Source: Galactobacter sp052108535
GTDB taxonomy: Bacteria; Actinomycetota; Actinomycetes; Actinomycetales; Micrococcaceae
Assembly (NCBI GenBank): GCA_052108535.1
Contig: JBQDZM010000004.1
Span: 79,418-143,417 of the forward strand
Direction: 5' to 3'
Length of the DNA: 64,000 nt
Position numbers and translations under genes: made by a program. Below are positions 16,157 through 24,710 of this stretch, piece after piece (within the stretch, counting starts at the first letter, position 1; the number at the start of each line of letters is the position of its first letter). The notes under the pieces are model-generated. The model was not told where the DNA came from. It saw only the letters and a program-made list of their open reading frames with translations, and did no database searches.

Positions 16157-17821
16157 TCAGTGATGGGTGGGCGGTTCCGCACCGATACCGGTGAGGGAAC
16201 GCACTTCCATCTCTGCCGCGAGTTCCGCACTCTCCTTGGTCTTGTCCGTGATGGAACCAAGCCAGCCGAGGATGAACGCCAGCGGGATCGAAATCAGGCC
16301 GGGGTTAGCCAGCGGGAAGATGTCGAAGTCCGCGCTGGGGATCATGGACGTCTCGGCACCGGACATCACCGGCGAGAGGATGATCAGCAGCAGGGAGGAA
16401 CCCAGGCCGCCGTACATGGACCACAGCGCGCCACGGGTGGTGAAGCGTTTCCAGAACAGCGAGTACAGGATGGTGGGGAGGTTGGCAGACGCTGCGACCG
16501 CGAAGGCCAGCGCCACCAGGAAGGCCACGTTCTGACCATTGGCGCCGATACCGCCCAGGATGGCGACGATACCGATGACCACGATGGTGATCCGGGAAAC
16601 CTTGACCTCCTGCTCCGAGGTGGCCTTACCCTTCTTGATCACGGATCCGTAGATGTCGTGGGAGAAGGAGGCCGCTGCGGTGATCGCCAGGCCGGCCACC
16701 ACCGCGAGGATGGTCGCGAAGGCCACCGCGGCAATCACACCGAGTAGGACGGATCCGCCGAGTTCGAACGCCAGCAGCGGGGCCGCAGCATTCTCACCGC
16801 CTGGAGCCGCCTTGATCGCGTCAGGCCCGAGCATGGCACCTGCTGCGTAGCCAAGCACCAGGGTGAACAGGTAGAAGGCACCGATGATCCAGATGGCCCA
16901 GACCACGGACTTACGTGCCTCCTTGGCGGTGGGCACCGTGTAGAAGCGCATCAGCACGTGCGGCAGACCCGCAGTACCGAGCACCAAGGCCAGGCCAAGG
17001 GAGATGAAGTCGATCTTGGACATCGTGGACGAGCCGTACTTGGCACCGGGCTCCAGCAGAGCCTGGCCGGCGGCCTGAGCGTCAGCGGCAGAGGCACCCT
17101 TCGCGGTTTCGGAGTCGACCAACGCGGTGACGGCGTCACCCAGCAGCTCGGACAGGTTGAAGCCGTGCAGCGCCAGAGCCCAAACGGTCATGACGCAGGC
17201 ACCGGTCACCAGCAAGGTGGCCTTGATGATCTGCACCCAGGTGGTGCCCTTCATGCCACCAACCAGCACGTAGAGGATCATGAGCGCACCCACCACGGCG
17301 ATGACCACGGACTGACCAGCCTTGTCCGGGATACCCAGCAGCAGGGAGACCAGGCCACCGGCGCCGGCCATCTGAGCCAGCAGGTAGAACAGGCAGACGG
17401 CCAGGGTGGTGATCGCCGCGGCGATACGAACCGGCTTCTGCTTCAGGCGGAAGGACAGCACATCCGCCATGGTGAACTTACCGGTGTTACGCAGCAGCTC
17501 CGCGACCAACAGCAGGGCCACAAGCCAGGCCACCAGGAAGCCGATGGAGTACAGGAATCCGTCGTAACCATAGAGGGCGATGGCACCCACGATGCCGAGG
17601 AAGGACGCGGCGGAAAGGTAGTCACCGGAAATGGCGATACCGTTCTGCGCTCCGGAGAAGCCACGGCCACCGGCCAAGAAGTCCGCCGCCGAGGAATTGC
17701 TCTTAGAGGCACGGAACACCACGATCAGGGTGACCAGGACGAAGATCCCGAAAATGCCAATGTTGATCCAGGGATTACCTACCGCGGTTTCCCCGATTGC
17801 GAGCAAGGTGTCAGTGTTCAT
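16157..17821 (-). CDS. actP: Cation/acetate symporter, ActP-like (SSS family)
   Basis: This 554-residue sodium:solute symporter has 13 or so hydrophobic segments. The conserved openings ADFLAGGRGFSGAQNGIAISGDYLSAASFLGIVG (residues ~46-80) and GTAGLPHVLMRFYTVPTAKEARKSVVWAIW are diagnostic of the ActP/MctC acetate-pyruvate-propionate group. It follows a DUF485 gene with a 4-base ATGA overlap, the standard yjcH-actP arrangement. A second, shorter paralogue lies on the other strand at 20927. Two Crp/GlxR-like sites lie upstream of the operon. Exact substrate choice among short monocarboxylates cannot be read from sequence. Confidence 0.93.
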   Translation of the reverse strand: MNTDTLLAIGETAVGNPWINIGIFGIFVLVTLIVVFRASKSNSSAADFLAGGRGFSGAQNGIAISGDYLSAASFLGIVGAIALYGYDGFLYSIGFLVAWLVALLLVAELLRNTGKFTMADVLSFRLKQKPVRIAAAITTLAVCLFYLLAQMAGAGGLVSLLLGIPDKAGQSVVIAVVGALMILYVLVGGMKGTTWVQIIKATLLVTGACVMTVWALALHGFNLSELLGDAVTALVDSETAKGASAADAQAAGQALLEPGAKYGSSTMSKIDFISLGLALVLGTAGLPHVLMRFYTVPTAKEARKSVVWAIWIIGAFYLFTLVLGYAAGAMLGPDAIKAAPGGENAAAPLLAFELGGSVLLGVIAAVAFATILAVVAGLAITAAASFSHDIYGSVIKKGKATSEQEVKVSRITIVVIGIVAILGGIGANGQNVAFLVALAFAVAASANLPTILYSLFWKRFTTRGALWSMYGGLGSSLLLIILSPVMSGAETSMIPSADFDIFPLANPGLISIPLAFILGWLGSITDKTKESAELAAEMEVRSLTGIGAEPPTHH

Positions 17822-18186
17822 CGGTTGCTCCCCTCCCCTGCTGCCTTGGCCTCATTGATGGCGATGAGTTCCAGTTCTTCACGGATGGCAGCAGCCTCCG
17901 GGTCCATCTTCTTGTTCGCATGGGACACGTACATCGACGTGATCACGAAAGTGGATACGAACTGCAGCAGACCCCAAACGAGGCCGAGATTGACGTTTCC
18001 GAAGACCTTGATGCTCATGAATTCCGGCAAGAACGCCGCGAAGATCACGTAAAGCAGGTACCAGGCCAAGAAAAACACGGTCATGGGGAAAGCGAAGCTG
18101 CGATGGTGTCTACGCAGATTCTTGAAACGCTCCTCCCCCTGGGTCCGGATGAAGTCCTCCGGAGCCGGTGTGGGTACGGATGTCAT
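17818..18186 (-). CDS. DUF485 small membrane protein (YjcH-like)
   Basis: This 122-residue partner protein has two membrane segments (FAFPMTVFFLAWYLLYVIFAAFL and LGLVWGLLQFVSTFVITSMYV) and ends HANKKMDPEAAAIREELE, all typical of DUF485. Such proteins are nearly always encoded directly before ActP-type symporters. The ATG at 18186 is used; GAGGAGG lies 13 bases upstream, slightly far. Its stop overlaps the symporter start (ATGA). Confidence 0.9.
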   Translation of the reverse strand: MTSVPTPAPEDFIRTQGEERFKNLRRHHRSFAFPMTVFFLAWYLLYVIFAAFLPEFMSIKVFGNVNLGLVWGLLQFVSTFVITSMYVSHANKKMDPEAAAIREELELIAINEAKAAGEGSNR

Positions 18187-18249
18187 TGCGTGGATGCCTC
18201 CTCGGGGGAAACGCGACTGCGCCTCGTTGCGCCGCCGGGGTCCGCCATG

Positions 18250-18265
18250 CGTGATGTACATCACG
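18250..18265. promoter_or_regulatory. Crp/GlxR-type binding site upstream of DUF485-actP
   Basis: CGTGATGTACATCACG is a 16-bp perfect palindrome matching the Crp-family pattern GTGA-N6-TCAC. It lies about 65 bp upstream of the DUF485 start and between the two divergent arms of the region. GlxR and related cAMP-responsive regulators control acetate uptake genes in other actinobacteria, so regulation by a Crp-family protein is a fair inference. Confidence 0.65.
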
Positions 18266-18278
18266 AACCACTTCAGAG

Positions 18279-18294
18279 TGTGCTTCACATCACA
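18279..18294. promoter_or_regulatory. Second, imperfect Crp/GlxR-type site
   Basis: On the minus strand the sequence reads TGTGATGTGAAGCACA, one base off the pattern TGTGA-N6-TCACA. Its centre is 29 bp from the centre of the perfect palindrome at 18250-18265. The position could serve either the minus-strand symporter operon or the plus-strand sensor kinase operon. Confidence 0.45.
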
Positions 18295-18424
18295 GGCCCA
18301 TTTCCAACGCGCAACACCCCTGATCGCCGTGAGGCGGACTCAGTGCGCCGAACGGTCAGAACTGGTCGCCGAACGGTCCGCCGAACGGCGTGTTGCGTGA
18401 GTCGAGTCACTTAGGCTTGAGTTC

Positions 18425-19672
18425 ATGCTTCCCGTCGCAGCGCAGCTGGTGCTCGCGGCGAGCGCCTCGGTGTTCTTCGTGGCCCTCGCCGCGACGATTG
18501 TGCTCCGCTTCCTCCGCAGGGACCGCAGTCTCGGCAGTGACGATGCCGCTCGTTTGGAGCTGTTACATCAGGTGGCGGCAACGGCGCCGGTGCTGCAGCA
18601 GGGGCTCGATGCCGAGCGTGCGCAGACGGCAGCCGTGGCACTGCAGCGGTTGTTGGGTTCGCAGGGTGTGGCGTTGTTGGACTCGCATTCGTTGCTGGCC
18701 GCGCACGGAGAATGGCCTGAGGGCTATTCACCCAAGGGGTTGGGTGAGGGGCCGGGCGCGGAGCGGACCAAGGTCCGCAAGGTGCCCGACGGCGCCCGCG
18801 TGTGGCACGTGGTCGTCTCGCCTTTGCGGGTGGGTCAGCGGCGGGTGGGCGCCATCGAGGTCGCTGTGCTGGGTTCCGATGCGTCCATGGTCAGAGCCGT
18901 CGAGGACACGGCCACGTGGGTGTCGGCGCAGCTGGGTGTCTCGGAGTTGGAGTCCCAGCGTGCCGTGCTGGCGGAGGCTGAGGTGCGAGCGTTGCGCGCG
19001 CAGATCAGCCCGCACTTCATCTACAACTCGTTGAACGCGATTGCCTCCTTCATCCACACCGACCCGGAGCGAGCCCGTGATCTGGTGTTGGAATTCGCGG
19101 ATTTCACCCGGTACTCGTTCAGGCGGCGGGCGGACTTCACGACCTTGAGCGAGGAACTGACCGCCATCGGTTCCTACCTGGCCTTGGAAAGGGCCCGCTT
19201 CGGTGACCGGCTGCGAGTCCGGATCGACGTGGCGCCGGAGGTGCTCTCCATGCCGCTGCCACTGCTGTGCTTACAACCGTTGGTGGAGAACGCCGTGCGT
19301 CACGGGATCGAACCCCTGGAGGAGGGTGGCCGCATCACCCTGACGGTGCGCGATGCCGGCGACCATGCGTTGGTCACCGTGGAGGATGACGGGGTGGGGG
19401 CCGAACCCGAGCACATCCGTTCGTTGCTTCGGGGAACCGGATCCGGAAGTCACGTTGGTCTGCGCAATGTGGATCAGCGATTGCGGCAGCTCTACGGCCC
19501 GTCGGCGGCGCTGGCAGTGGATACCGCTCCCGGTCAGGGCACTGCGGTGATGCTGCACCTGCCGAAGTTTCATCCGGCTGCTGCGAAGGCGCTGGATGAC
19601 CGGGCGCCGGCTACCTCGGGGCACCCCAACCCCGTGGAGAGCCCCAAAATCAATGCAGGTGAGTCACGATGA
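18425..19672 (+). CDS. LytS/YehU-type sensor histidine kinase
   Basis: This 415-residue kinase starts with one hydrophobic segment (AAQLVLAASASVFFVALAATIVL), then a GAF-like region (~45-165). Next is the His-kinase signature RALRAQISPHFIYNSLNAIASFIHTDPERARDLVLEFADFTRYSF (His of SPHFIYNSL is the phosphoacceptor) and a HATPase domain with PLVENAVRHGIEP and DDGVGAEPEHI. Unlike classical LytS it lacks the 5TM-5TMR domain. The ATG at 18425 has no ribosome binding site, so translation from a leaderless or short-leader mRNA is possible. It overlaps the response regulator by four bases. The downstream symporter suggests it senses an organic acid or the metabolic state linked to it. Confidence 0.9.
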   Translation: MLPVAAQLVLAASASVFFVALAATIVLRFLRRDRSLGSDDAARLELLHQVAATAPVLQQGLDAERAQTAAVALQRLLGSQGVALLDSHSLLAAHGEWPEGYSPKGLGEGPGAERTKVRKVPDGARVWHVVVSPLRVGQRRVGAIEVAVLGSDASMVRAVEDTATWVSAQLGVSELESQRAVLAEAEVRALRAQISPHFIYNSLNAIASFIHTDPERARDLVLEFADFTRYSFRRRADFTTLSEELTAIGSYLALERARFGDRLRVRIDVAPEVLSMPLPLLCLQPLVENAVRHGIEPLEEGGRITLTVRDAGDHALVTVEDDGVGAEPEHIRSLLRGTGSGSHVGLRNVDQRLRQLYGPSAALAVDTAPGQGTAVMLHLPKFHPAAAKALDDRAPATSGHPNPVESPKINAGESR

Positions 19673-20445
19673 AAGGAACCAACGTGATCTCGGTGTTGGT
19701 GGTGGACGACGAGGTTCCGGCCCTCAACGAACTGCAATTCCTGTTGGACCGGGACAGCCGGGTGGGCGCCGTCCTCACCGCACGCACTGGGACCGCGGCG
19801 TTGAAGACCCTGCAGGAACATGCGGTGGACCTGGTGCTGCTGGATATTCACATGCCCGGACTCAACGGTCTGGAACTGGCCGGAGTGCTGCGTCGGTTCG
19901 CCTCAGCCCCCGCCCTGGTGTTCGTCACCGCAGATGCTTCCCACGCCGTGGAGGCCTACGACCTTGCCGCGGTGGATTACCTGCTCAAGCCGGTGCGATC
20001 CCAGCGCCTGGCGGAGATGGTGACCCGGGTGTCGGAGCAACGACAGCAGCGTGAGGCCGCAGCCCCCGCGGCGGCGGACCCCGGCGCGGCAGAACCCGAG
20101 GAAGAGAGCCTGCTACTCTCCCACGGAGATACGGCCGTACGGGTCAAACTCTCCGAGATCACCCACGTCACCGCGGCCGGTGACTATGCCCGCGTCCACA
20201 CCGCCCGCGGCAGCTTCCTGGAACGCGTCTCCCTCTCCGACCTGGAGCAGCGGTGGGAGGAACACGGATTCATCCGCGTCCACCGCTCCGCACTGGTGCG
20301 GCTCGGCGCCGTGGAATCCGTCTCCCGACAGACCGGCGTGATGAGCGTCCACGTGGCAGGGACGGACCTGCCCGTGGCCCGCAGGGCACTACCCCGCGTG
20401 CGGGAGGCCTTGAACTCACAGACCATCGGAACGGCACGCAAGTGA
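19669..20445 (+). CDS. LytTR-family response regulator
   Basis: The 258-residue protein has a receiver domain (VISVLVVDDEVPALNELQFLL; phosphoacceptor Asp in LVLLDIHMPGLNGLEL; Lys in YLLKPV). An Ala/Pro/Glu linker follows (~120-145), then a LytTR DNA-binding domain (ITHVTAAGDYARVHTARGSFLERVSLSDLEQRW...FIRVHRSALV). It is coupled by ATGA to the kinase and by GTGA to the next membrane-protein gene. Its likely targets are the symporter genes on either side; LytTR direct-repeat sites were not convincingly located. Confidence 0.92.
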   Translation: MKGTNVISVLVVDDEVPALNELQFLLDRDSRVGAVLTARTGTAALKTLQEHAVDLVLLDIHMPGLNGLELAGVLRRFASAPALVFVTADASHAVEAYDLAAVDYLLKPVRSQRLAEMVTRVSEQRQQREAAAPAAADPGAAEPEEESLLLSHGDTAVRVKLSEITHVTAAGDYARVHTARGSFLERVSLSDLEQRWEEHGFIRVHRSALVRLGAVESVSRQTGVMSVHVAGTDLPVARRALPRVREALNSQTIGTARK

Positions 20446-20930
20446 CCGAGCCAGCGCTCGGTCGGCAGGACGGGCTGCCTGACGGGTCACCTCGTGGGCC
20501 CCTTGATGGGCCGCCCGGTGAGTCGTCTGGTGATTCGTCGGGTAGGCCGCCCGGAGACTTGCCCGCGGAACACCCTGCACCGGATCTGCCACCACCGCGT
20601 CCGGGCCGCGTTCGGATTCAGGCGGATCAAGACCCCGAGTTACCCGGCGGCGATACCACCGGCGCCGATGACTTCTACGTCCGCGCGCTCATGAAAGCAC
20701 AGTTGCGGCTGTCGCTGGTCCTGGCCGTGGGATTCCTTGCCGTGGTCGGTGTGCTGGCCGTGGGCGTCACCACCTGGTCGCTGCTTGAGGACCTCCGCTT
20801 CCTGCGGCTACCGCTGTCCTGGTGGCTCATCGGGTTTGCCCTGTACCCGTTGGTCCTCGGCGCCGCCGCAGTACATCACGTGTGGGCCCGCCGTTTGGAA
20901 GACCGGTACAGGAGGGTGAGCAGGCCGTGA
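20442..20930 (+). CDS. Two-helix membrane protein, DUF485-like position partner
   Basis: This 162-residue protein starts from GTG at 20442, which overlaps the regulator stop (GTGA). The first ~85 residues are Pro/Gly/Asp-rich and disordered. They are followed by FYVRALMKAQLRLSLVLAVGFLAVVGVLAVGVTTWSLL and PLSWWLIGFALYPLVLGAAAVHHVWARRLEDRYRRV, two membrane segments with a basic end. It occupies the place a DUF485 protein takes before ActP and has the same topology, but the sequence is divergent. It overlaps the symporter start by four bases. Confidence 0.75.
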   Translation: MTEPALGRQDGLPDGSPRGPLDGPPGESSGDSSGRPPGDLPAEHPAPDLPPPRPGRVRIQADQDPELPGGDTTGADDFYVRALMKAQLRLSLVLAVGFLAVVGVLAVGVTTWSLLEDLRFLRLPLSWWLIGFALYPLVLGAAAVHHVWARRLEDRYRRVSRP

Positions 20931-22366
20931 ACTCCTACCTCAACACCGCCGTCATCGCCTTGGTGTGTCTCAGCACCGTGCTCATGGCCGTGCGCGGCGT
21001 GAACCGACACCGCAGCAGCGCCGACGTCCTAGTCGCAGCACGCAGCGTGAAGCCATGGTGGAATGCCTCCGCGATCGGTGGGGAATACCTCTCCGCAGCC
21101 AGTTTCCTCGGCGTCACCGGGTTGATCGTTCTCACCGGCCGTGACGGACTCTGGTATCCGGTGGGCTACGCTGCCGGGTTCCTCATGCTCATGCTGTTCG
21201 TCGCGGCACCCCTGCGCAGATCCGGGGCATACACCTTGCCGGACTTTGCCCAGGTCAGGTTCGGTCAGGAGAACGTGGCCCGCGTGCTCGGCTACACCGT
21301 GCTTGGCGTCGGGTGGCTCTACATGCTGCCCCAGATGCACGCAGCCGCCCTGGCGTTGACCACCGTGACGGATCTGCCTGCCCAGGTGGGCCCCGTGGTC
21401 GTCACTGCCGTGGTGATCGCCTCGGTGGTCCCCGGCGGGATGCGCTCCATCACCGCGGTCCAAGCCATGCAGTACTGGCTCAAATTGGCGGCCTTGGCCA
21501 TCCCGACCGTTGCGCTCATCATCGCCCTACCGCTCGGAGCGGGCCCCGAGCTGCCGGCTGAACCGGTGCTCCCCCCGCCCAGCCAGACTCCGTTGGTGAC
21601 GGTGTCCCTGCTGATCGCCTTGGTCTTCGGAACCCTGGGGCTGCCCCACGTCCTGGTGCGCTTCTACACGAACCCCACTGGCGCCCAGGCCAGAACCACC
21701 ACGTTCACCGTTACCGCCTTGGTGAGCCTGTTCTACCTCTTCCCTACGGGGTTGGCGTTCCTGGCGGTCAGCACCGAGATCAGGGCACCCGGCAACCCGG
21801 ACGCCCTGGTCCTGCAGTTGCCTTCCGCGCTGCTCGGGGGAACCGCGGGCGTACTGCTGACCGCGATTGTGGCCGGCGGCGCCTTCGCGGCCTTCGTCTC
21901 CACGTCCTCCGGGCTGACCGTGGCGCTGGCCGGCGTCATCTCACGACGATTCTTCGCCGGATCTGTGTCCGGATTCCGCCGAGGGGCGCTGGTGGCCGCG
22001 CTGGTTCCCGGTGCCATCTCACTGGCCACCTCCACCACGGGACTGGCCAGCGTCATCGGTTCCATCTTCGCGCTCACGGCCTCCACCATCGCGCCGGTCC
22101 TGTTGGCAGGCATCTGGTGGCGGCGGGCCTCCGGCGCCGGAGCCATAGCGGCGATGGTGACGGGTGCCAGCGTCTGGCTGGCCTGCTCCGTCGCCACCTT
22201 CGCAGCTGCCGGAGGCGCGCTGGGAGGATTGGTGGGGCAACCCGGGCTGCTCAGCGTTCCGGCCGCAGTCCTTGCACTGATCGTGTTCTCACTGGCCAAA
22301 CCCGACCGGGATACCGCGCGCCTGGACGCCGTCCTGGCCCGGCTCCACGCTCCGCTGCGGGACTGA
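20927..22366 (+). CDS. Second ActP-like cation/organic-acid symporter (SSS family)
   Basis: The 479-residue protein is related to the symporter at 16157: ADVLVAARSVKPWWNASAIGGEYLSAASFLGVTGLIVL and GTLGLPHVLVRFYTNPTGAQARTTTFTVTALVSLFYLF match its motifs. It is about 75 residues shorter and lacks the central hydrophilic insertion of the paralogue. The start is GTG at 20927, with ACAGGAGG about 12 bases upstream and a GTGA overlap with the preceding gene. Being fully coupled to a LytS/LytTR pair suggests that it is either the regulated transporter or part of the sensing unit. Confidence 0.88.
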   Translation: MNSYLNTAVIALVCLSTVLMAVRGVNRHRSSADVLVAARSVKPWWNASAIGGEYLSAASFLGVTGLIVLTGRDGLWYPVGYAAGFLMLMLFVAAPLRRSGAYTLPDFAQVRFGQENVARVLGYTVLGVGWLYMLPQMHAAALALTTVTDLPAQVGPVVVTAVVIASVVPGGMRSITAVQAMQYWLKLAALAIPTVALIIALPLGAGPELPAEPVLPPPSQTPLVTVSLLIALVFGTLGLPHVLVRFYTNPTGAQARTTTFTVTALVSLFYLFPTGLAFLAVSTEIRAPGNPDALVLQLPSALLGGTAGVLLTAIVAGGAFAAFVSTSSGLTVALAGVISRRFFAGSVSGFRRGALVAALVPGAISLATSTTGLASVIGSIFALTASTIAPVLLAGIWWRRASGAGAIAAMVTGASVWLACSVATFAAAGGALGGLVGQPGLLSVPAAVLALIVFSLAKPDRDTARLDAVLARLHAPLRD

Positions 22367-22451
22367 ACCCCAGGCGTAGCGAGCGCATCACTGACAAGAC
22401 GTAGCCAGCGCCCCACTAGCAAGTCGTCGTGGGCGCTTCGCTCGAGACGTC

Positions 22452-23048
22452 TCAGTCGATGGAGGCCATCAGTTCGATGGTGCGGTCCAGGAAAGCATCC
22501 ACCTGGTTCTCCTCGTAGCCTTCTTCACCCGTGGCCCGGCCGAACACGGCCCTGCGCACGTCATCCACGGCCAGTGGCTGATCGTGCTCGAAGTAGTCCA
22601 GGAGACGGTCGCAGAGCAGGTCCACCTCCTCGATCGAGTAGGACGGTGCATTCTTGCGCCTTGGCCTGCGGAAGCGCTCCCCCGCCGGGCGGTGCAGGCG
22701 CCTGCGCAGCACGCCGGAGACCTGGGCGATCCCCTCAATCCAGTGATCGTGGCCCTCAGCCGCCACCACAGCGGAACGCTCGCGAGCCGCGAAGACGTCC
22801 TCCAGCCGATCCAGTGCGGAATCAACTTCTCGCGGCGAATAACCACCGTGCACGGGATCGAAGGTGGTGCGGCGAACGATGGCGCTGGTGATGGGATCTT
22901 CCGACTCGCTGCCCTCATAGGTCAGCCGAGCCTTCTGCAGGAAGCGCTCCACCTGCCCGGGGTCGTAACCGAATTCGCTGTCACCCGTACGGGCGAACAG
23001 GCTCGGTGCGTCCTCGCTGGGGTGCTCGCCAGGCTCGTGCTTGGCCAT
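22452..23048 (-). CDS. DivIVA-domain protein
   Basis: This 198-residue soluble protein holds three DivIVA-like segments: EFGYDPGQVERFLQKARLTYEG, TFDPVHGGYSPREVDSALDRLEDVFAARE and SYSIEEVDLLCDRLLDYFEHDQPL, plus GYEENQVDAFLDRTIELMAS at the end. This 'YxxxxVDxFLDR' pattern is that of DivIVA-domain proteins encoded beside cdsA in Micrococcales, unlike the long coiled-coil Wag31. The ATG at 23048 has CAAGGAG upstream. It may link lipid synthesis or rlmN/dxr-type genes to cell poles, but that is speculation. Two 20-bp direct repeats lie just upstream. Confidence 0.8.
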   Translation of the reverse strand: MAKHEPGEHPSEDAPSLFARTGDSEFGYDPGQVERFLQKARLTYEGSESEDPITSAIVRRTTFDPVHGGYSPREVDSALDRLEDVFAARERSAVVAAEGHDHWIEGIAQVSGVLRRRLHRPAGERFRRPRRKNAPSYSIEEVDLLCDRLLDYFEHDQPLAVDDVRRAVFGRATGEEGYEENQVDAFLDRTIELMASID

Positions 23049-23064
23049 CGCGGTTCTTCTCCTT

Positions 23065-23105
23065 GATATGTGTTCTTACACCGGGGATAGATGTTCTGAC
23101 ACCGG
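23065..23105 (-). promoter_or_regulatory. Two 20-bp direct repeats 21 bp apart upstream of the DivIVA-like gene
   Basis: GATATGTGTTCTTACACCGG (23065-23084) and GATAGATGTTCTGACACCGG (23086-23105) differ at three positions and sit two helical turns apart. They begin 17 bases before the start codon. The regular phasing suggests a tandem operator. Confidence 0.4.
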
Positions 23106-23250
23106 CTTCTGCTCAGCTGCCGAGCCACCCGGTGAAAGGACCGATCTGTTCAGATGCTCATCGTATCGGCGCCACGGACCTTAAGCCCGTCGCCACCGCC
23201 GAGTTCTTGGGTGCGGACTCAGGATCCAAGTCACGCAGGATCCACGAGAC

Positions 23251-24153
23251 TCAGGATCCCAGTCCCAACGCGGCCACCGCGACCAGGTAACCGACCGGGA
23301 CCGCGAAGACCATGGAATCCAGGCGGTCCATGATGCCGCCGTGTCCCGGCAGCAGGTTGGACATGTCCTTGATCCCCAACTCACGTTTGATCATGGACTC
23401 GCCAAGGTCTCCTGCGGTGGAGGCGATCACCACGGCCGCGGCCATGATTGCGCCACCCCACCACGGGGCGTCCAGCACCGTGAGCGCCAGGATCACGCCG
23501 ACCACACAGGCCCCGAACACGGAACCGGCAAAGCCCTCCCAGGACTTCTTGGGGCTGATCTTGGGGGCCAAGGGGTGCTTGCCCAACCAGGCGCCGAAGA
23601 TGTAGCCGAAGGTGTCGTTGGAGACCACCAGCAGCAGCACCGTCATCAGGAGCCACGTCCCGTTCTCCTCCCGCAACAGCAGCACGGAGAAGGAGGCCAG
23701 GAGTGGAACCCAGCAGAGCACAAAGAGCGACGCGGCGATGGAGCGGCCCGCGTCGCCACGTCCGTCGAGCACATTCCACAGCACGGCCAACACCACGGAA
23801 CCCACGAAGGCCCCGGTGAGTGCCTGCCCACCGGCCATGAAGGCGGCCACGGGCATGGCCACGGCGCCGAAAACCAAGGGGATCAGCGGGAGTGGGAGAC
23901 CGGTCCCGGTGCGCACGGCCCTGGAGACCTCCCAGACCCCCAAGGCGCAGGCGATGGCGCAGAAAGCCACAAAGAGCGGGTGCCACAAGAAGACTCCTGC
24001 GGCCACGGCAAGCATCAAACCGGCGCCGACGCCGATGGCGGCAGGAAGATCGCGTCCGGCCTTGGACTTGCCGGCCTGGGCCGCGCGCTTCGCCCTGCGT
24101 TGCGACGCGGTCATCGGTTCAGTCACCGCCTCGTCATTGGAGCCCTGAGACAT
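23251..24153 (-). CDS. cdsA: Phosphatidate cytidylyltransferase
   Basis: CdsA makes CDP-diacylglycerol from phosphatidate and CTP in the membrane. The 300-residue protein has about seven membrane segments after a charged N-terminus and the family signature SMIKRELGIKDMSNLLPGHGGIMDRLDSMVF near residue 260. Its start ATG overlaps the frr stop by one base, which fixes the start. The order rpsB-tsf-pyrH-frr-cdsA is the standard bacterial one. Confidence 0.95.
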   Translation of the reverse strand: MSQGSNDEAVTEPMTASQRRAKRAAQAGKSKAGRDLPAAIGVGAGLMLAVAAGVFLWHPLFVAFCAIACALGVWEVSRAVRTGTGLPLPLIPLVFGAVAMPVAAFMAGGQALTGAFVGSVVLAVLWNVLDGRGDAGRSIAASLFVLCWVPLLASFSVLLLREENGTWLLMTVLLLVVSNDTFGYIFGAWLGKHPLAPKISPKKSWEGFAGSVFGACVVGVILALTVLDAPWWGGAIMAAAVVIASTAGDLGESMIKRELGIKDMSNLLPGHGGIMDRLDSMVFAVPVGYLVAVAALGLGS

Positions 24154-24710
24154 CAGACCTCCAGCAGCTCAGCTTCCTTGCGCTTGAGCAGATCGTCGAT
24201 GGCCTCGACGTACTTCTTGGTCAACGCGTCGAGTTCCTTCTCACCGCGGTTGCCGTCGTCCTCGCCGACCTCGCCGTCCTTGACGGCCTTGTCGATCAGG
24301 TCCTTGGCCTTACGGCGGTGGCCACGCAGAGCCACCTTGTGGTCCTCAGCCTTGCCCTTGACGATCTTGACGAACTCCTTACGGCGCTCCTCGGTCAGCT
24401 CGGGAAGGGTCACGCGGATCTGCTTGCCGTCGTTGGAGGGGTTGGCGCCAACCTCGGAATCGGACAGGGCCTTCTCGATCTCACGCAGGGCGGAGACGTC
24501 GAAGGGGGAGATCAGGATGGTGCGGGCGTCCGGGGTGGCGAACTGAGCCAGCTGCTGCAGCGGGGTCGGGGAACCGTAGTAGTCCACGAGCACCTTGGAG
24601 TACAGGCTGGGGTTGGCACGTCCGGTGCGGATGGTGGAGAAGTCCTCCTTGGCCGCCTCGATGGTGCGCTCCATCTTGTCCTTGGCCTCTGACAGGGTCT
24701 CGTCGATCAC
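24153..24710 (-). CDS. frr: Ribosome recycling factor
   Basis: RRF splits post-termination ribosomes together with EF-G. The 185-residue protein (VIDETLSEAKDKMERTIEAAKEDFSTIRTGRANPSLYSKVLVDYYGSPTPLQQLA) matches the family length and the conserved RTGRANP and YYGSPTPL motifs. The start is GTG at 24710 with AAGGAG eight bases upstream, consistent with homologues; the longer frame adds an unrelated N-terminus. It overlaps cdsA by one base. Confidence 0.96.
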   Translation of the reverse strand: MIDETLSEAKDKMERTIEAAKEDFSTIRTGRANPSLYSKVLVDYYGSPTPLQQLAQFATPDARTILISPFDVSALREIEKALSDSEVGANPSNDGKQIRVTLPELTEERRKEFVKIVKGKAEDHKVALRGHRRKAKDLIDKAVKDGEVGEDDGNRGEKELDALTKKYVEAIDDLLKRKEAELLEV

